Shown: positions 41,061-50,937 of the stretch, piece after piece
Numbering within the stretch: position 1 is the stretch's first letter
Layout of the letters: every line of letters starts with the position of its first letter
DNA from: an uncultured Muribaculaceae bacterium
GTDB taxonomy: Bacteria > Bacteroidota > Bacteroidia > Bacteroidales > Muribaculaceae
NCBI GenBank assembly: GCA_910586565.1
Contig: CAJUIT010000008.1
Location: forward strand, 1 to 64,000
Direction: 5' to 3'
DNA: 64,000 bases
The notes under the pieces: model-generated
What the model saw: only the letters and a program-made list of their open reading frames with translations
Databases searched by the model: none
Told to the model about the DNA's origin: nothing
Program-made: the position numbers and the translations under genes

Positions 41061-41327
41061 TTACTGTTCTTTTTTCTTTTCTTCCTCTTCGAGAATGGCA
41101 ATTGCCTTGTCGTAGATGGTTGTGTCGTCAAGAACAACGATGCCGCCGTCGGGACCCGGCTCGATGTGCAGGCCGCAGTTTTTACCGAATTCGTAGTTTG
41201 AACCGCCGAAATAGTTGCGGACTGTCTGTACTGTGATATGGAGTTCGTCGGCGATTCTGTGGGTGGCACCGTCGGGCAAGCTGTCTTTGAGGCGACGAAG
41301 ATCGTTGAATGAAATAGTCTTTGTCAT
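41061..41327 (-). CDS. Small HTH-containing protein of unknown role
   Basis: 88 residues. ATHRIADELHITVQTVRNYFGG is a clear helix-turn-helix pattern. The middle (YEFGKNCGLHIEPGPDGGIVVLDDTTIYDKAIAIL) is conserved-looking, and the C-terminus ends in a charged EEEEKKKEQ tail. I do not recognise a named family; short proteins of this type are frequent in Bacteroidales. It is monocistronic between the Usp gene and the bat operon. Probably a DNA-binding regulator, function open. Confidence 0.75.
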   Translation of the reverse strand: MTKTISFNDLRRLKDSLPDGATHRIADELHITVQTVRNYFGGSNYEFGKNCGLHIEPGPDGGIVVLDDTTIYDKAIAILEEEEKKKEQ

Positions 41328-41625
41328 AGTCGTGAGGTTTTATGGTTGTTGTATTGTTTTATGTGTAGGTTGTGAATTATCACGACCTAAATTTAAACGA
41401 AATGTATGACTTTTCCAAATTTAAATGATGTGTTTTATAACATCATTTTACCTCGATTCAGACTAAAATTAAGTATTTCAATCCCTTAAGCGCAATTTTA
41501 ACTTGCGGGAACCGTCGGACTGTTGCCGTTGGCGGTTGTGAGGCGGGTGCAAGGCTGTGAAATATCGGTTGTATTGCTGCTTGTGCAAGCGTGGTGGAGC
41601 GGCGATGGTTACGTTGTTATCGTCG
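41328..41625. other. Intergenic region, nothing recognisable
   Basis: About 300 bp between the small HTH gene and the end of the bat operon. Short frames here overlap on both strands and look non-coding. A near-promoter TAAATTTA (minus, about 41388-41395) may serve the HTH gene. No clear terminator for the bat operon was found. Confidence 0.4.
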
Positions 41626-42495
41626 TCAGATTCGTTCCACATCGGTGGCTTTGATCCAGGCGCGTTCGTTTTGACCCACCTTGACCTCATACCACATCCC
41701 TTCGCCGGGTGTCATTACCGAGTCGACGACTTCAACTTTCGTGCCTTCATGAAGCAGGAAGGCTTCCTCGGCTTGCGTGCGGGCTTCGCGCGGAGTTGTC
41801 GACAGCTGTGCCGAGGGGGGCAGGATGATGGCGTGGGAATTGTCGGTGGTGCGGTTTGCCGCCGCGAACGAAACAATTATGGCAGCTGCGCAAAGCATGA
41901 ACACCACAATACCTCCGAAGAAGCTTAATTTCTTCACAAACACAACGTTCGACAGAATGTAGGTGAATGCTGCCGCGATAAACAGCGCGAACAATGCTAC
42001 GGCAATGCATGCCCATGTGTCGGCTTTGAAAAATCCGGTGATGGTGTTCCAAAGGGTGGTCATTATGGAACCCTCGTCGATCTGACGGTCGGTTATCTTT
42101 GATTTAACAAACTCGAGGTTGGCTTGCGCGTCGGCGTTGGTGGGGTCGAGTTTGAGGGCTCGCTCGTAGTTCACAATCGCTTTGCCGAGATTACCCTGAC
42201 GGTAGTAGGCATTCCCGAGATTGTAGAAGATGGTGGTGGAGGTGCCGTCGGTTTTGATTGACTCGAGATAGAGCTGTTCGGCGAGAGTGAAGTTATCGGC
42301 GGCATAGGCCGAGTCGGCCATCTGAGCCGTGCGTCCCGGGGCGATTTCGGGTTGGGGGTCGGGGAGCTGTGACTCAGCGCCGGCACTCGCTTCCTGAACC
42401 TCCGGTTCCGATTGGAGAGCGGCAATAGAATCCTGTGCATGCGCGGTTGTGAAGCATGCCGATATGATGAGGATTATTGACAGTATCTTTTTCAT
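41626..42495 (-). CDS. batE: BatE: TPR and SH3 domain membrane protein
   Basis: A 289-residue last member of the Bat operon. Signal peptide (MKKILSIILIISACFTTAHA), a TPR pair (NFTLAEQLYLESIKTDGTSTTIFYNLGNAYYRQGNLGKAIVNYERALKLDPTNADAQANLEFVKSK), two TM helices (WACIAVALFALFIAAAFTYIL; FFGGIVVFMLCAAAIIVSFAA), and a C-terminal SH3-like domain (LPPSAQLSTTPREARTQAEEAFLLHEGTKVEVVDSVMTPGEGMWYEVKVGQNERAWIKATDVERI). Order and domains match BatE of Bacteroides fragilis. It sits 53 bp after batD. Confidence 0.9.
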   Translation of the reverse strand: MKKILSIILIISACFTTAHAQDSIAALQSEPEVQEASAGAESQLPDPQPEIAPGRTAQMADSAYAADNFTLAEQLYLESIKTDGTSTTIFYNLGNAYYRQGNLGKAIVNYERALKLDPTNADAQANLEFVKSKITDRQIDEGSIMTTLWNTITGFFKADTWACIAVALFALFIAAAFTYILSNVVFVKKLSFFGGIVVFMLCAAAIIVSFAAANRTTDNSHAIILPPSAQLSTTPREARTQAEEAFLLHEGTKVEVVDSVMTPGEGMWYEVKVGQNERAWIKATDVERI

Positions 42496-42548
42496 ATAAT
42501 TGGGCTTATGAGCGTTTGGTGGATTTTTTGCATCGCAACACGGAGCTG

Positions 42549-44378
42549 TCAGCTGCGTGCTATTTTGCTTTTTTCCATATCGTTGATAACTTCAGTGGCG
42601 GCATTGTAGATAGCCTCAACCGACGAGTCGAGTCCCGAATCGGGGGTGTAGCGTGCCATTTCGCAATCGTCGAGAATGCCAATCACACGTTGGCTTACTT
42701 CGGGCGCAACGCCGCGTTGGGTGAGGGTATCGACGATGTTCTGACGTGTGAGCTGCGAAGCGGGGATGTTGAGCTTGTCGCTGAGGTAGCCCCACATCGC
42801 GCGCAGCAGTTCCTCGTAGAATTTCTCGCTTTGGTGAGCTTTCATGAATGAAGCGGCGGCTTTCAGGCGCTTGCGCGCAACCTTGTTGGCGCGTGATGTG
42901 CGGCGACCCGCAACATCGGCGTCGAGTTGAATGCGGCGGCGGTAGGCCCACAGTGCGATTCCCGATAAAACGAGCAGCAGGCCGAAAATGCTCCAGTACC
43001 ACCAGAATCTGATGATGGGGGTGTGGTCGTGGCTCTGGGCCTTGTCACCGGTTTTGATGTGGAGAATGTCGGTGTTTTTGGCCTCGATGTCGCGTTGCTC
43101 GGCGCTTGTTGTGGTGCCTGAGCCTTTGGAAACTTTCACTGTGTAGCCGTTGGCGGTGAGGGTGACATATTGCTTTTTAGCGAGGTCGAAGTAGACAAAT
43201 TCCTGTGCCGGAATTTTGAATTCACCCATGCTCTGGGGCACGAGGGTGTATTCGGTAGTGACAGTTCCGGTGAGGGTGTTACCGGCTATGCGGGTGTTCT
43301 CGTCGGTTTTGGGGGTGTATTGTTCAAACTCCGACGGGATTTCAGGTTTGGGCTCGTGGATGTATTTGATGTTGCCCGAGCCGGTGACGATGTAGCGGAG
43401 GGCAACAGCCTCACCTGTGCGCAGTTCGGTTGAACTGAGCTGACTTTCAAATTTATACTGGCCCACGGCGCCGGTGAATCCTGCGGGGCGGGGTTCGGGC
43501 AGGGGGGTGATGTTGACTGTTTGTGTGAAAGGTTGCAGATGAACTTCCTTCTCGATGGGACGGGCTGAAATGAAAAAGCCGTTCGACACACGTTCGAGCT
43601 GCACCACACTGAGGTCATATTTGCCCGAGTTGATTGTGAGTTTGCCCGATTTCTGCGGGAAGATGATGCACTTTTTCAGCACGGCGGTGATGTAGTTCTG
43701 CCCGTTGTAGTGCTCCACCTCGTTGAGCGATGCCTGTGTGTCGAGTTCGTCGATCAGGAAACCGTCGAATGTGGGGGGCGAGGTCATCATAAAGGAGTTG
43801 ATGCGCTCGAATTTGGTGTAGAGCTTGAGAGTGCATTCAATGGCCTCTCCTTCGTAGGCGTGGCTCTTGTTGAGAATCACGCGCACAAAAATGTCGTTTT
43901 TCGAGATTTTTGCCTGCGAGTCCTGACTGTCGAGGTTGTCGACGCTCGGTTGACTGTAGTAGCCTCCGCCACCCTGCTGCGCTGCTGCGTTGCTGTCGGG
44001 GGGGAGGATTTTGAATGTGGCCTGTTTGGTCTGGTAGGTTTTTCCACCCGATGAAATTGTGGCGGGGGGGATGGTGTAGGTTCCATCTTTCTCGGCGCGG
44101 TAGGTGTAGGTGTAATCCTCGGTGGTGGTCGATGACTGTGAGCCGTTGATAATCTGCACCGACTGCATGGTGCTCACACCGGGGCGGGGTGAAAGCAGTT
44201 TGCACCCGCTGATGGCGGGTGCGTTAATGCCGCTGCCGTCGCCGTTGGTGAGACGGTAGGTGACGTAGAACACGTTGCCGGCAATCACATTTCGCGGAGG
44301 CACAACCTGAAATGAGGTCTGTGCAAACGCTGCGGCAACGGCGAATATTGCCAATATCGTGGATAACAGCTTTTTCAT
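42549..44378 (-). CDS. batD: BatD: large envelope protein of the aerotolerance operon
   Basis: 609 residues from the ATG at 44378; an 11-residue upstream extension (MKHCPYGKKEY) is rejected because the signal peptide MKKLLSTILAIFAVAAAFAQ begins at the inner start. The long periplasmic beta-rich part (FQVVPPRNVIAGNVFYVTYRLTNGDGSG, KSGKLTINSGKYDLSVV) matches BatD (PF13584). A TM helix follows (FWWYWSIFGLLLVLSGIALWAYRRR), then a cytoplasmic helical tail (KRLKAAASFMKAHQSEKFYEELLRAMWGYLSDKLNIPASQLTRQNI) resembling the tail of the DUF4381-like protein in the same operon. It probably forms the membrane scaffold for the VWA proteins. Confidence 0.92.
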   Translation of the reverse strand: MKKLLSTILAIFAVAAAFAQTSFQVVPPRNVIAGNVFYVTYRLTNGDGSGINAPAISGCKLLSPRPGVSTMQSVQIINGSQSSTTTEDYTYTYRAEKDGTYTIPPATISSGGKTYQTKQATFKILPPDSNAAAQQGGGGYYSQPSVDNLDSQDSQAKISKNDIFVRVILNKSHAYEGEAIECTLKLYTKFERINSFMMTSPPTFDGFLIDELDTQASLNEVEHYNGQNYITAVLKKCIIFPQKSGKLTINSGKYDLSVVQLERVSNGFFISARPIEKEVHLQPFTQTVNITPLPEPRPAGFTGAVGQYKFESQLSSTELRTGEAVALRYIVTGSGNIKYIHEPKPEIPSEFEQYTPKTDENTRIAGNTLTGTVTTEYTLVPQSMGEFKIPAQEFVYFDLAKKQYVTLTANGYTVKVSKGSGTTTSAEQRDIEAKNTDILHIKTGDKAQSHDHTPIIRFWWYWSIFGLLLVLSGIALWAYRRRIQLDADVAGRRTSRANKVARKRLKAAASFMKAHQSEKFYEELLRAMWGYLSDKLNIPASQLTRQNIVDTLTQRGVAPEVSQRVIGILDDCEMARYTPDSGLDSSVEAIYNAATEVINDMEKSKIARS

Positions 44379-44517
44379 ATATTCTTTTTTACCATAGGGG
44401 CAATGCTTCATCGGCTGGAAACCGAGATTTCGTGCCCGGCATAAATTTCAATAGTTGAATGCAAGGAGAAAGAGGAGCGTGTGGGGAACCTGGAGGTGAA
44501 GGGTTCGGGGGGCAGTT

Positions 44518-45387
44518 TTACCAGGGCTTGTCGGTGGTGCGGCGGTTGGAGCGCTTCTCCTCACCCTGCTTCATTAGCTCGACTTTCTGGCGTGTGCCGT
44601 TCTCCTTATCTTCCATAGCTTTGAGAATTTGCTGTGCACCGGCATCGCTAAGGCCACCTTGCTGCTGTTTCTGTTCCTGCTGCTTCTGTTGGTCCTGTTG
44701 ATTTTGGTTCTGCTGGTTCTCCTGCTTATCCTGGTCCTTGTTCTGGTCCTGATCTTTGTTTTGATCCTGGTCCTGATTCTGGTTCTTATCTTGATTTTGT
44801 TGGTCTTGATTTTGATCTTGATTCTGGTCCTGGTTCTGTTGATCCTGGTTTTGATCTTGATTCTGATCCTGCTCCTGTTTCTTCAACTGGGCAAGCCGCA
44901 GGTTCTGTCGCGCCTCCTCGTCGGAAGGGTTGCGGCGAAGTGCGTTTTTGTAGTGTTCGATTGCCGCGGCATAATTCTCAGCTTTATAAGCCACGTTGCC
45001 ACGGTCGTAGAACGCTTTTTCAGCCAGTTCGGGGTCGGCGGAAGCCTGCGCCACCTGCGCTAACATGGCGTCGGCGGTGCTGATGAGGGAGTCCCCTTTA
45101 TTGGAGAGAGCCTCGCCGCGCTGTTTCAGATAGGCCGACGCGAGGTTGAACCGTGCGGTTGTGTTATCGGCATTTTCCTGAAGCGCCTTTTTATAGGCAA
45201 TCTCAGCTTCGGCATAGCGCTGTTTGGCGTAAAGCTCGTTACCCTCTTTAATCGAGTTGCGTTCGAGCTTTGTTGATTGGCGCTTTGTGGCATTTTCGTC
45301 GCTTTTGCCGCATGCAGTGGCAAGCATTGCCGCAAGCGTGAGCAACGAAACACTTCTTATGATGTTGAACATGGGTTGAAATGTCAT
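44518..45387 (-). CDS. batC: BatC: TPR lipoprotein with a Q/N/D/K-rich repeat tract
   Basis: 289 residues from the ATG at 45387 (a second ATG at 45372 is also plausible; the longer frame to 45519 runs into batB and is rejected). Lipoprotein signal ending LATAC, TPRs (NSIKEGNELYAKQRYAEAEIAYKKALQENADNTTARFNLASAYLKQRGEAL; AFYDRGNVAYKAENYAAAIEHYKNALRRNPSDEEARQNLRLAQLKKQ), then about 80 residues of QDQNQDQ/NKDQDQ repeats, and a short end (GLSDAGAQQILKAMEDKENGTRQK). The DNA across 44655-44880 is a purine-rich tandem array (GATCAAAATCAA-type units) liable to copy-number change. Order matches BatC. Confidence 0.9.
   Translation of the reverse strand: MTFQPMFNIIRSVSLLTLAAMLATACGKSDENATKRQSTKLERNSIKEGNELYAKQRYAEAEIAYKKALQENADNTTARFNLASAYLKQRGEALSNKGDSLISTADAMLAQVAQASADPELAEKAFYDRGNVAYKAENYAAAIEHYKNALRRNPSDEEARQNLRLAQLKKQEQDQNQDQNQDQQNQDQNQDQNQDQQNQDKNQNQDQDQNKDQDQNKDQDKQENQQNQNQQDQQKQQEQKQQQGGLSDAGAQQILKAMEDKENGTRQKVELMKQGEEKRSNRRTTDKPW
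44655..44880 (-). repeat. Tandem degenerate repeats coding a Gln/Asn/Asp tract in batC
   Basis: On the coding strand units of 6 and 12 nt such as CAAGATCAAAAC and AACCAGGACCAG repeat for about 220 bp. The opposite strand gives a Leu/Val-rich open frame (44629-45063), which is an artefact of the repeat. Copies are interrupted, so it is an old array, but the period still allows slippage in multiples of 3. Confidence 0.8.
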
Positions 45388-45454
45388 TTCTATTCCAATT
45401 TTCTCAATTATAACAATGTGGCCGGAATTTCCGTTTGTTGTGGGGTGGTGGCGT

Positions 45455-46489
45455 TCACTTCTTGGTGAAGAATGTGAATTGCTTGAGCCATCCGATTTTG
45501 CGCGGAAGAACGCACACATCGATAACCAGCAGAATCAATGCTATCCACACAAACACCGGGAATTGCTCGGCGCTTGATTTGTAGGATACATGCTGAAGGT
45601 CGGATTTCTTTATTTTGTCGAGTTGGTCGATGAGTTGGTCAACGGCCTTGTTGCCCGAACCGTTGATGTAGGTGCCTCCGCCGGCCGATGCTATCTCCTT
45701 GGCCATAGATTCGTTGAGATAGGTGGTTACGGGGGCGCCTGAGGCATCTTTCAGGAATTCGCCGTGGCGTGGGTCGATGGGGATGGGTGCCCCTTTCAGT
45801 GAACCTACGCCGATAACGTCAACTTCAATGCCGATGCTTTTGGCATATTGGGCCATCTCCACTGCGTCACCCTCATGATTCTCACCGTCGGTGATGACGA
45901 TAATGGCTTTGTTTACCTCCGAATCGGGGGAGAAGGAGTTGAGCGACATGTTGATGGCGGTGCCGATGGCGGTGCCCTGTGTCTGAACCATGTCGGTTGA
46001 AATCTCGTCGAGATACATGCGTGCCGACATGAAATCGGTGGTAATAGGGAGCTGGGTGTAGGCCTCGCCCGCAAAAACAATCAGTCCCACTTTGTCGTTG
46101 TCGAGCTTGTCGATGAGACGGTTAAGAATGTATTTTGCGCGTTGCAGACGCGAAACGCCTCCGGGGTCGTCGGTCGAAGATGCGAGCATGGAGCGCGAAA
46201 CGTCGAAGGCAATCATCACTTCAATGCCCGAGGTGTGCTCAACCTCCTCTTTTTCGCCTGCGCGCGGACGGGCTACCGCCACAATCAATGCAGCCAAAGC
46301 GAGAAGTTCGAGGGTAATCTTAACTGCCGGCATATATTTCGAGGCCTCGGGCATCAGATGCTCAAGGTTGGCTATTTTTCCATAGCGGCGCAACTTGGCT
46401 TTGCGGGCCATGCGTGCCCAGAGCCAGAGGGCAAACAGTGCCGGCACGAGCAGCAACAGATATAGAAGATGAGGATATGCGAAGTTCAT
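45455..46489 (-). CDS. batB: BatB: VWA domain membrane protein
   Basis: 344 residues. N-terminal TM (FAYPHLLYLLLLVPALFALWLWARM), a second TM near 60, the VWA domain with MIDAS motif IAFDVSRSML (D-x-S-x-S) and ITDGENHEGDAV, and a C-terminal TM (FPVFVWIALILLVIDVCVL). Topology matches BatA/BatB of the aerotolerance operon; the VWA face is periplasmic. Gaps to batA and batC are 58 and 67 bp. Divergence from batA suggests an old duplication rather than a recent one. Confidence 0.93.
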   Translation of the reverse strand: MNFAYPHLLYLLLLVPALFALWLWARMARKAKLRRYGKIANLEHLMPEASKYMPAVKITLELLALAALIVAVARPRAGEKEEVEHTSGIEVMIAFDVSRSMLASSTDDPGGVSRLQRAKYILNRLIDKLDNDKVGLIVFAGEAYTQLPITTDFMSARMYLDEISTDMVQTQGTAIGTAINMSLNSFSPDSEVNKAIIVITDGENHEGDAVEMAQYAKSIGIEVDVIGVGSLKGAPIPIDPRHGEFLKDASGAPVTTYLNESMAKEIASAGGGTYINGSGNKAVDQLIDQLDKIKKSDLQHVSYKSSAEQFPVFVWIALILLVIDVCVLPRKIGWLKQFTFFTKK

Positions 46490-46547
46490 TTATGTTTCTT
46501 TTTTAATTCAACGTGGCGTAGTGGGGTTGAACAGTGGGGTGTGTGCA

Positions 46548-47537
46548 TCAGGGAATTGTGCGCAGCCATGTTTTGCGCAGAATCATTTCGAGGGTGAACA
46601 ATCCCAGCGCGAGCAGCGCCCAGGGGAGGTAGTTATCTTCGGTGTGGGAGAAGTGGCGCACGTCGAGTTCCGTTTTCTCCAGTTTGTCGATTTCTTCAAA
46701 AATTTCCGAAAGCACTTTGTTTCCGGTGGCACGGAAGTATTTACCTCCTGTGATGTCGGCAATCTGCTTCAGAGTAGCTTCGTCGATAACAACAGGCATC
46801 GGCACATATTCAACTCGGCCAAACATGTTGATTTGCGGGTAGGGTGCAGTGCCGTTTGTGCCTATGCCGATGGTGTAGACCTTAATACCCATTTTATGGG
46901 CAATCTCGGCCGCGGTGAGGGGGGCAACGATACCGGTGTTGTTCGAGCCGTCGGTGAGCAGGATGATGCTCTTCGATTTCGCCTTACCATCCTTGATGCG
47001 GTTGATAGAAGTGGCGAGACCGTCGCCGATGGCGGTGCCATCCTCAAGCATTTCGCGGTTGAGGGCGTTGACGTAGTTGGTGAGTGCCGCGCGGTCGGTG
47101 GTCATGGGAACTCCGGTGAAGGCTTCACCGGCGAAAACAACCAATCCCATGTTGTCGCTTTCACGGCCGTTGATAAACTTGGCTGCTATTTTCTTGGCAG
47201 CTTCCAATCGGTCGGGCTTGAAGTCGCGGGCAAGCATACTCGATGATATGTCGAGGGCAATCACCATGTCGGTGCCTTCGGTGTGTGATGTGCGCCAGGC
47301 GTCGCGTGTTTGCGGGCGGGCAAGCACAATGATGAGGCAACCGATGGCCAGCAGGCGCAGCACAAAGAGACCGTGCATGGCATATTGCTTGAGAGGGCGC
47401 CCCATGCGGCTAAAGGGGCCGGTGGTGGAGATTCCCAACGAGGGGAATGCGGTGCGGTGTTTCCACACATACCACGCTATCAGTGGCAGATAGAGCAGAA
47501 ACAACCATAATATGCCGGGATGAGCTAATTGCATCAC
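46548..47537 (-). CDS. batA: BatA: VWA domain membrane protein
   Basis: 329 residues. N-terminal TM (GILWLFLLYLPLIAWYVWKH), a second TM (AMHGLFVLRLLAIGCLIIVLARPQTRD), VWA domain with MIDAS IALDISSSML and LLTDGSNNTGIVAP, and a C-terminal TM (YLPWALLALGLFTLEMILRKTW). ALTNYVNALNREMLEDGTAIGDGLATSINRIKD is typical of BatA. Paralogue of BatB. It lies after the DUF4381-like gene with a 92-bp gap. Confidence 0.93.
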   Translation of the reverse strand: MMQLAHPGILWLFLLYLPLIAWYVWKHRTAFPSLGISTTGPFSRMGRPLKQYAMHGLFVLRLLAIGCLIIVLARPQTRDAWRTSHTEGTDMVIALDISSSMLARDFKPDRLEAAKKIAAKFINGRESDNMGLVVFAGEAFTGVPMTTDRAALTNYVNALNREMLEDGTAIGDGLATSINRIKDGKAKSKSIILLTDGSNNTGIVAPLTAAEIAHKMGIKVYTIGIGTNGTAPYPQINMFGRVEYVPMPVVIDEATLKQIADITGGKYFRATGNKVLSEIFEEIDKLEKTELDVRHFSHTEDNYLPWALLALGLFTLEMILRKTWLRTIP

Positions 47538-47629
47538 TTATATTGTTCGTTTTTTTTATTGAAGTCGGACCTTAAAGGCTTTCGGGTGGATGGTCTTTTT
47601 AGTCGTTAGCCGTTTTCAGCTGTGAAAAA

Positions 47630-48622
47630 TCAGGATTTCTTTTCGGGTGGAACTGCCCCCTCGGCGGTTTCCTCGGGGAGCGGTTGCGGACGTGTTTCCT
47701 CAACAAATTGCATGGCGTGCTGCCAGGAGCGCACGTTGTCGTCGGGGAGCGGACGCACTTTCGCAAACTTCACATAGTCGGCAATCTCCACAACTTTCTG
47801 CATGTAGCGGTGGGGGAGGCGTGTTTCCTCGTTGGCGGAGAGTGCTTTGAGGATCTGCGATGAGGTCATCTCCATCGCGTTGATGCCGAAGCGTTCCTGC
47901 AAGTAATCGCGCAGAATGTCGATAAGGCGGGTGTAATATTCCTTCTCCTGCCCCTTTTCCCAAAGCTGGGCATCTTTCAGGGCGTTCAGGCGGTCGAAAG
48001 CAATGACATCGGGCGGCAGACGCTTTTTCTGAGGCATGATTGCAATGTCGATTTTCTTGTTGGCCAGCAGATAGGCACATACGCCGCCAATGATTACGAG
48101 CAGACCGATGAGAATCCACACCCAATTGTCGGTGAGCCAATCGGGGAGGAAGTCATACCACTTTGTTTCAAAAGATGCGGGTTGTGCAAGGGGGTTGATA
48201 TCCTCCATGCCGCTCACATCTACCGGGTTGACCTTCAGGGTGAGTGCGTTGGAGCGCAGTGTGTCGGGCCCGTTGACCATCAGGAACGGCGGAATTTCAT
48301 AAACTCCCGAATCGAACGACTGGATTACCAGTGCGCGCTGCATCTCCACCAGCCCGTTGCCGAGGTCGGTGGTGTCGCCATACACCCAGTCTATTATCTC
48401 AACCTCAGCCGGGAATGCGGCTTTATCAACCGCTATGGTGGCCTGATTGTCGGCGCCGTCGATAATCTCAAGGCGAACCGCTGTTTGGTTGCCCATGATA
48501 ATCTGCGATGAGTCGACCGATGCCTTTATCGACATGCGGGCTCCCGCAGCCGCCGGAGCACACGCCGCGGCTATTATAGCGGCGAGGAATGTGGTGAGAA
48601 TATGTCGTGCTTTTTTTGTCAT
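47630..48622 (-). CDS. Membrane protein of the bat operon with a DUF4381-like tail
   Basis: 330 residues. Signal peptide (MTKKARHILTTFLAAIIAAACA, Ala-rich), a periplasmic beta-rich domain (RMSIKASVDSSQIIMGNQTAVRLEIIDGADNQATIAV; PAEVEIIDWVYGDTTDLGNGLVEMQRALVIQSFDSGVYEIPPF), TM (NWVWILIGLLVIIGGVCAYLLA), then a cytoplasmic helical tail (LNALKDAQLWEKGQEKEYYTRLIDILRDYLQERFGINAMEMTSSQILKAL) that looks like DUF4381 and the tail of BatD. It sits at the fixed place between DUF58 and BatA in Bacteroidetes. The name varies; function inferred as complex assembly. Confidence 0.85.
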   Translation of the reverse strand: MTKKARHILTTFLAAIIAAACAPAAAGARMSIKASVDSSQIIMGNQTAVRLEIIDGADNQATIAVDKAAFPAEVEIIDWVYGDTTDLGNGLVEMQRALVIQSFDSGVYEIPPFLMVNGPDTLRSNALTLKVNPVDVSGMEDINPLAQPASFETKWYDFLPDWLTDNWVWILIGLLVIIGGVCAYLLANKKIDIAIMPQKKRLPPDVIAFDRLNALKDAQLWEKGQEKEYYTRLIDILRDYLQERFGINAMEMTSSQILKALSANEETRLPHRYMQKVVEIADYVKFAKVRPLPDDNVRSWQHAMQFVEETRPQPLPEETAEGAVPPEKKS

Positions 48623-48664
48623 GATTTCCTTGTGATAAGGTGCCGGTGATGTGCCGGTTGAAAG

Positions 48665-49534
48665 TTACACGCGTTTTTTGAACAGACCCATCAGGGCGGT
48701 GACGTAGTCCTCGTCGGTAGCTACCGATGTTGAGGCTACCCGACAGCGTTTGAGGGTCTCCGACATGTTTTGCTGGCGTTCATACCACCATCGGCTGAAT
48801 TCGTTGCGCACTTTCTTTGATGAAGTGTCAATCCATTGCTCGCGCCCCGTTTCAAGGTCGGCAACGCGCATGAGTCCCACATCGGGGAGTGCTGCATCGC
48901 GCTTGTCGTAAACCTGAATTCCGTAGACGGCATGCTTGTTGGAGGCGATGGAGAGGGCGGTGCGGTAGTCTTTCTCGTCGATGAAGTCGGAGATAAGGAA
49001 TGTGGTGCAACGTTTCTTCAATGCGTCGGCGAAGTAGCGGAGCACCATGCCGATGTCGGTGCCTTTGCTTTCGGGGGTGAAGTCGATGAGTTCGCGGATG
49101 ATGAAAAGGATGTGCTTGCGACCTTTTTTCGGCGGGATGAATTTCTCGATTTTGTCGGAAAAGAAGATTACGCCGATTTTGTCGTTGTTCTGGATGGCCG
49201 AGAATGCGAGCGTGGCGGCAATTTCGGCAATCATCTCACGTTTTTCCTCACCTACGGCTCCGAACAGACGCGAGCCGCTCACGTCGACGAGCAGCATCAC
49301 GGTGAGTTCGCGTTCTTCCTCAAACACCTTTACGAACGGGCGGTTGTGGCGGGCGGTCACATTCCAGTCGATGTCGCGGATGTCGTCGCCATATTGGTAC
49401 TCGCGCACCTCGGAGAAGGTCATACCCCTCCCCTTGAAGGCGGAGTGATATTCGCCTGCAAAAATGTTTTGCGACAGACCGCGGGTTTTTATTTCAATGC
49501 GCCTGACTTTCTTTAGAAGTTCGTTGGCATCCAT
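48665..49534 (-). CDS. DUF58 protein of the MoxR-Bat cluster
   Basis: A 289-residue cytoplasmic protein of the DUF58 (PF01882) family, with GEYHSAFKGRGMTFSEVREYQYGDDIRDIDWNVTARHNRPFVKVFEEERELTVMLLVDVSGS. DVSGS is the VWA MIDAS motif. Such proteins partner MoxR ATPases, which lies just upstream (72 bp), in co-ordinating insertion or activation of other factors. Starts 72 bp downstream of the MoxR stop. Confidence 0.93.
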   Translation of the reverse strand: MDANELLKKVRRIEIKTRGLSQNIFAGEYHSAFKGRGMTFSEVREYQYGDDIRDIDWNVTARHNRPFVKVFEEERELTVMLLVDVSGSRLFGAVGEEKREMIAEIAATLAFSAIQNNDKIGVIFFSDKIEKFIPPKKGRKHILFIIRELIDFTPESKGTDIGMVLRYFADALKKRCTTFLISDFIDEKDYRTALSIASNKHAVYGIQVYDKRDAALPDVGLMRVADLETGREQWIDTSSKKVRNEFSRWWYERQQNMSETLKRCRVASTSVATDEDYVTALMGLFKKRV

Positions 49535-49606
49535 GGGCTTTTCTATGTGTTTCTACGAGGGGTTGTTGTGGAGAGAGTGATGTCGGCAAGGGTTGAAGCG
49601 CCTTTA

Positions 49607-50602
<996 letters not shown>

Positions 50603-50735
50603 AGGGGTAAGTTCAATTATGTTGTTTTATTTTTTGTTTCTCAGAGTGCGGGCAAACGCCGCTTTCAGTTCCGGCTCCTTTCTGTTGACAGGAGCGACGG
50701 ATAACCGAAACCGACATGTGCAGGCTTTTCAGATG

Positions 50736-50743
50736 CAAAAATA
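50736..50743 (-). promoter_or_regulatory. -7 box of the moxR-bat operon
   Basis: TATTTTTG on the minus strand, with a leader of about 130 nt to the moxR ATG. The remaining gap (50745-50937) has no gene and is AT-rich; no exact -33 match was seen. Confidence 0.45.
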
Positions 50744-50937
50744 AAGAATTGAACCGCTAAAGTGTGAAAAGAGAGTGTTAATTTTATCTATTAAGAGTTT
50801 ACCTCTATTAAGATTTAATTATTTTTCAGGATAACCGGCTGTTCAAATTAAATTGCAGCATAAATCACCGCTAAATAATCGGGCTAATCACTTGTAATTG
50901 CGGGTAAAACACCCGTTGACCGCCCTCAACTGCGCTC

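Noticed and set aside
44629..45063. Leu/Val-repeat membrane-like protein antisense to batC
   Set aside because: It is the reverse reading of the Gln/Asn/Asp repeat; the apparent hydrophobic helices are an artefact of the tandem array.
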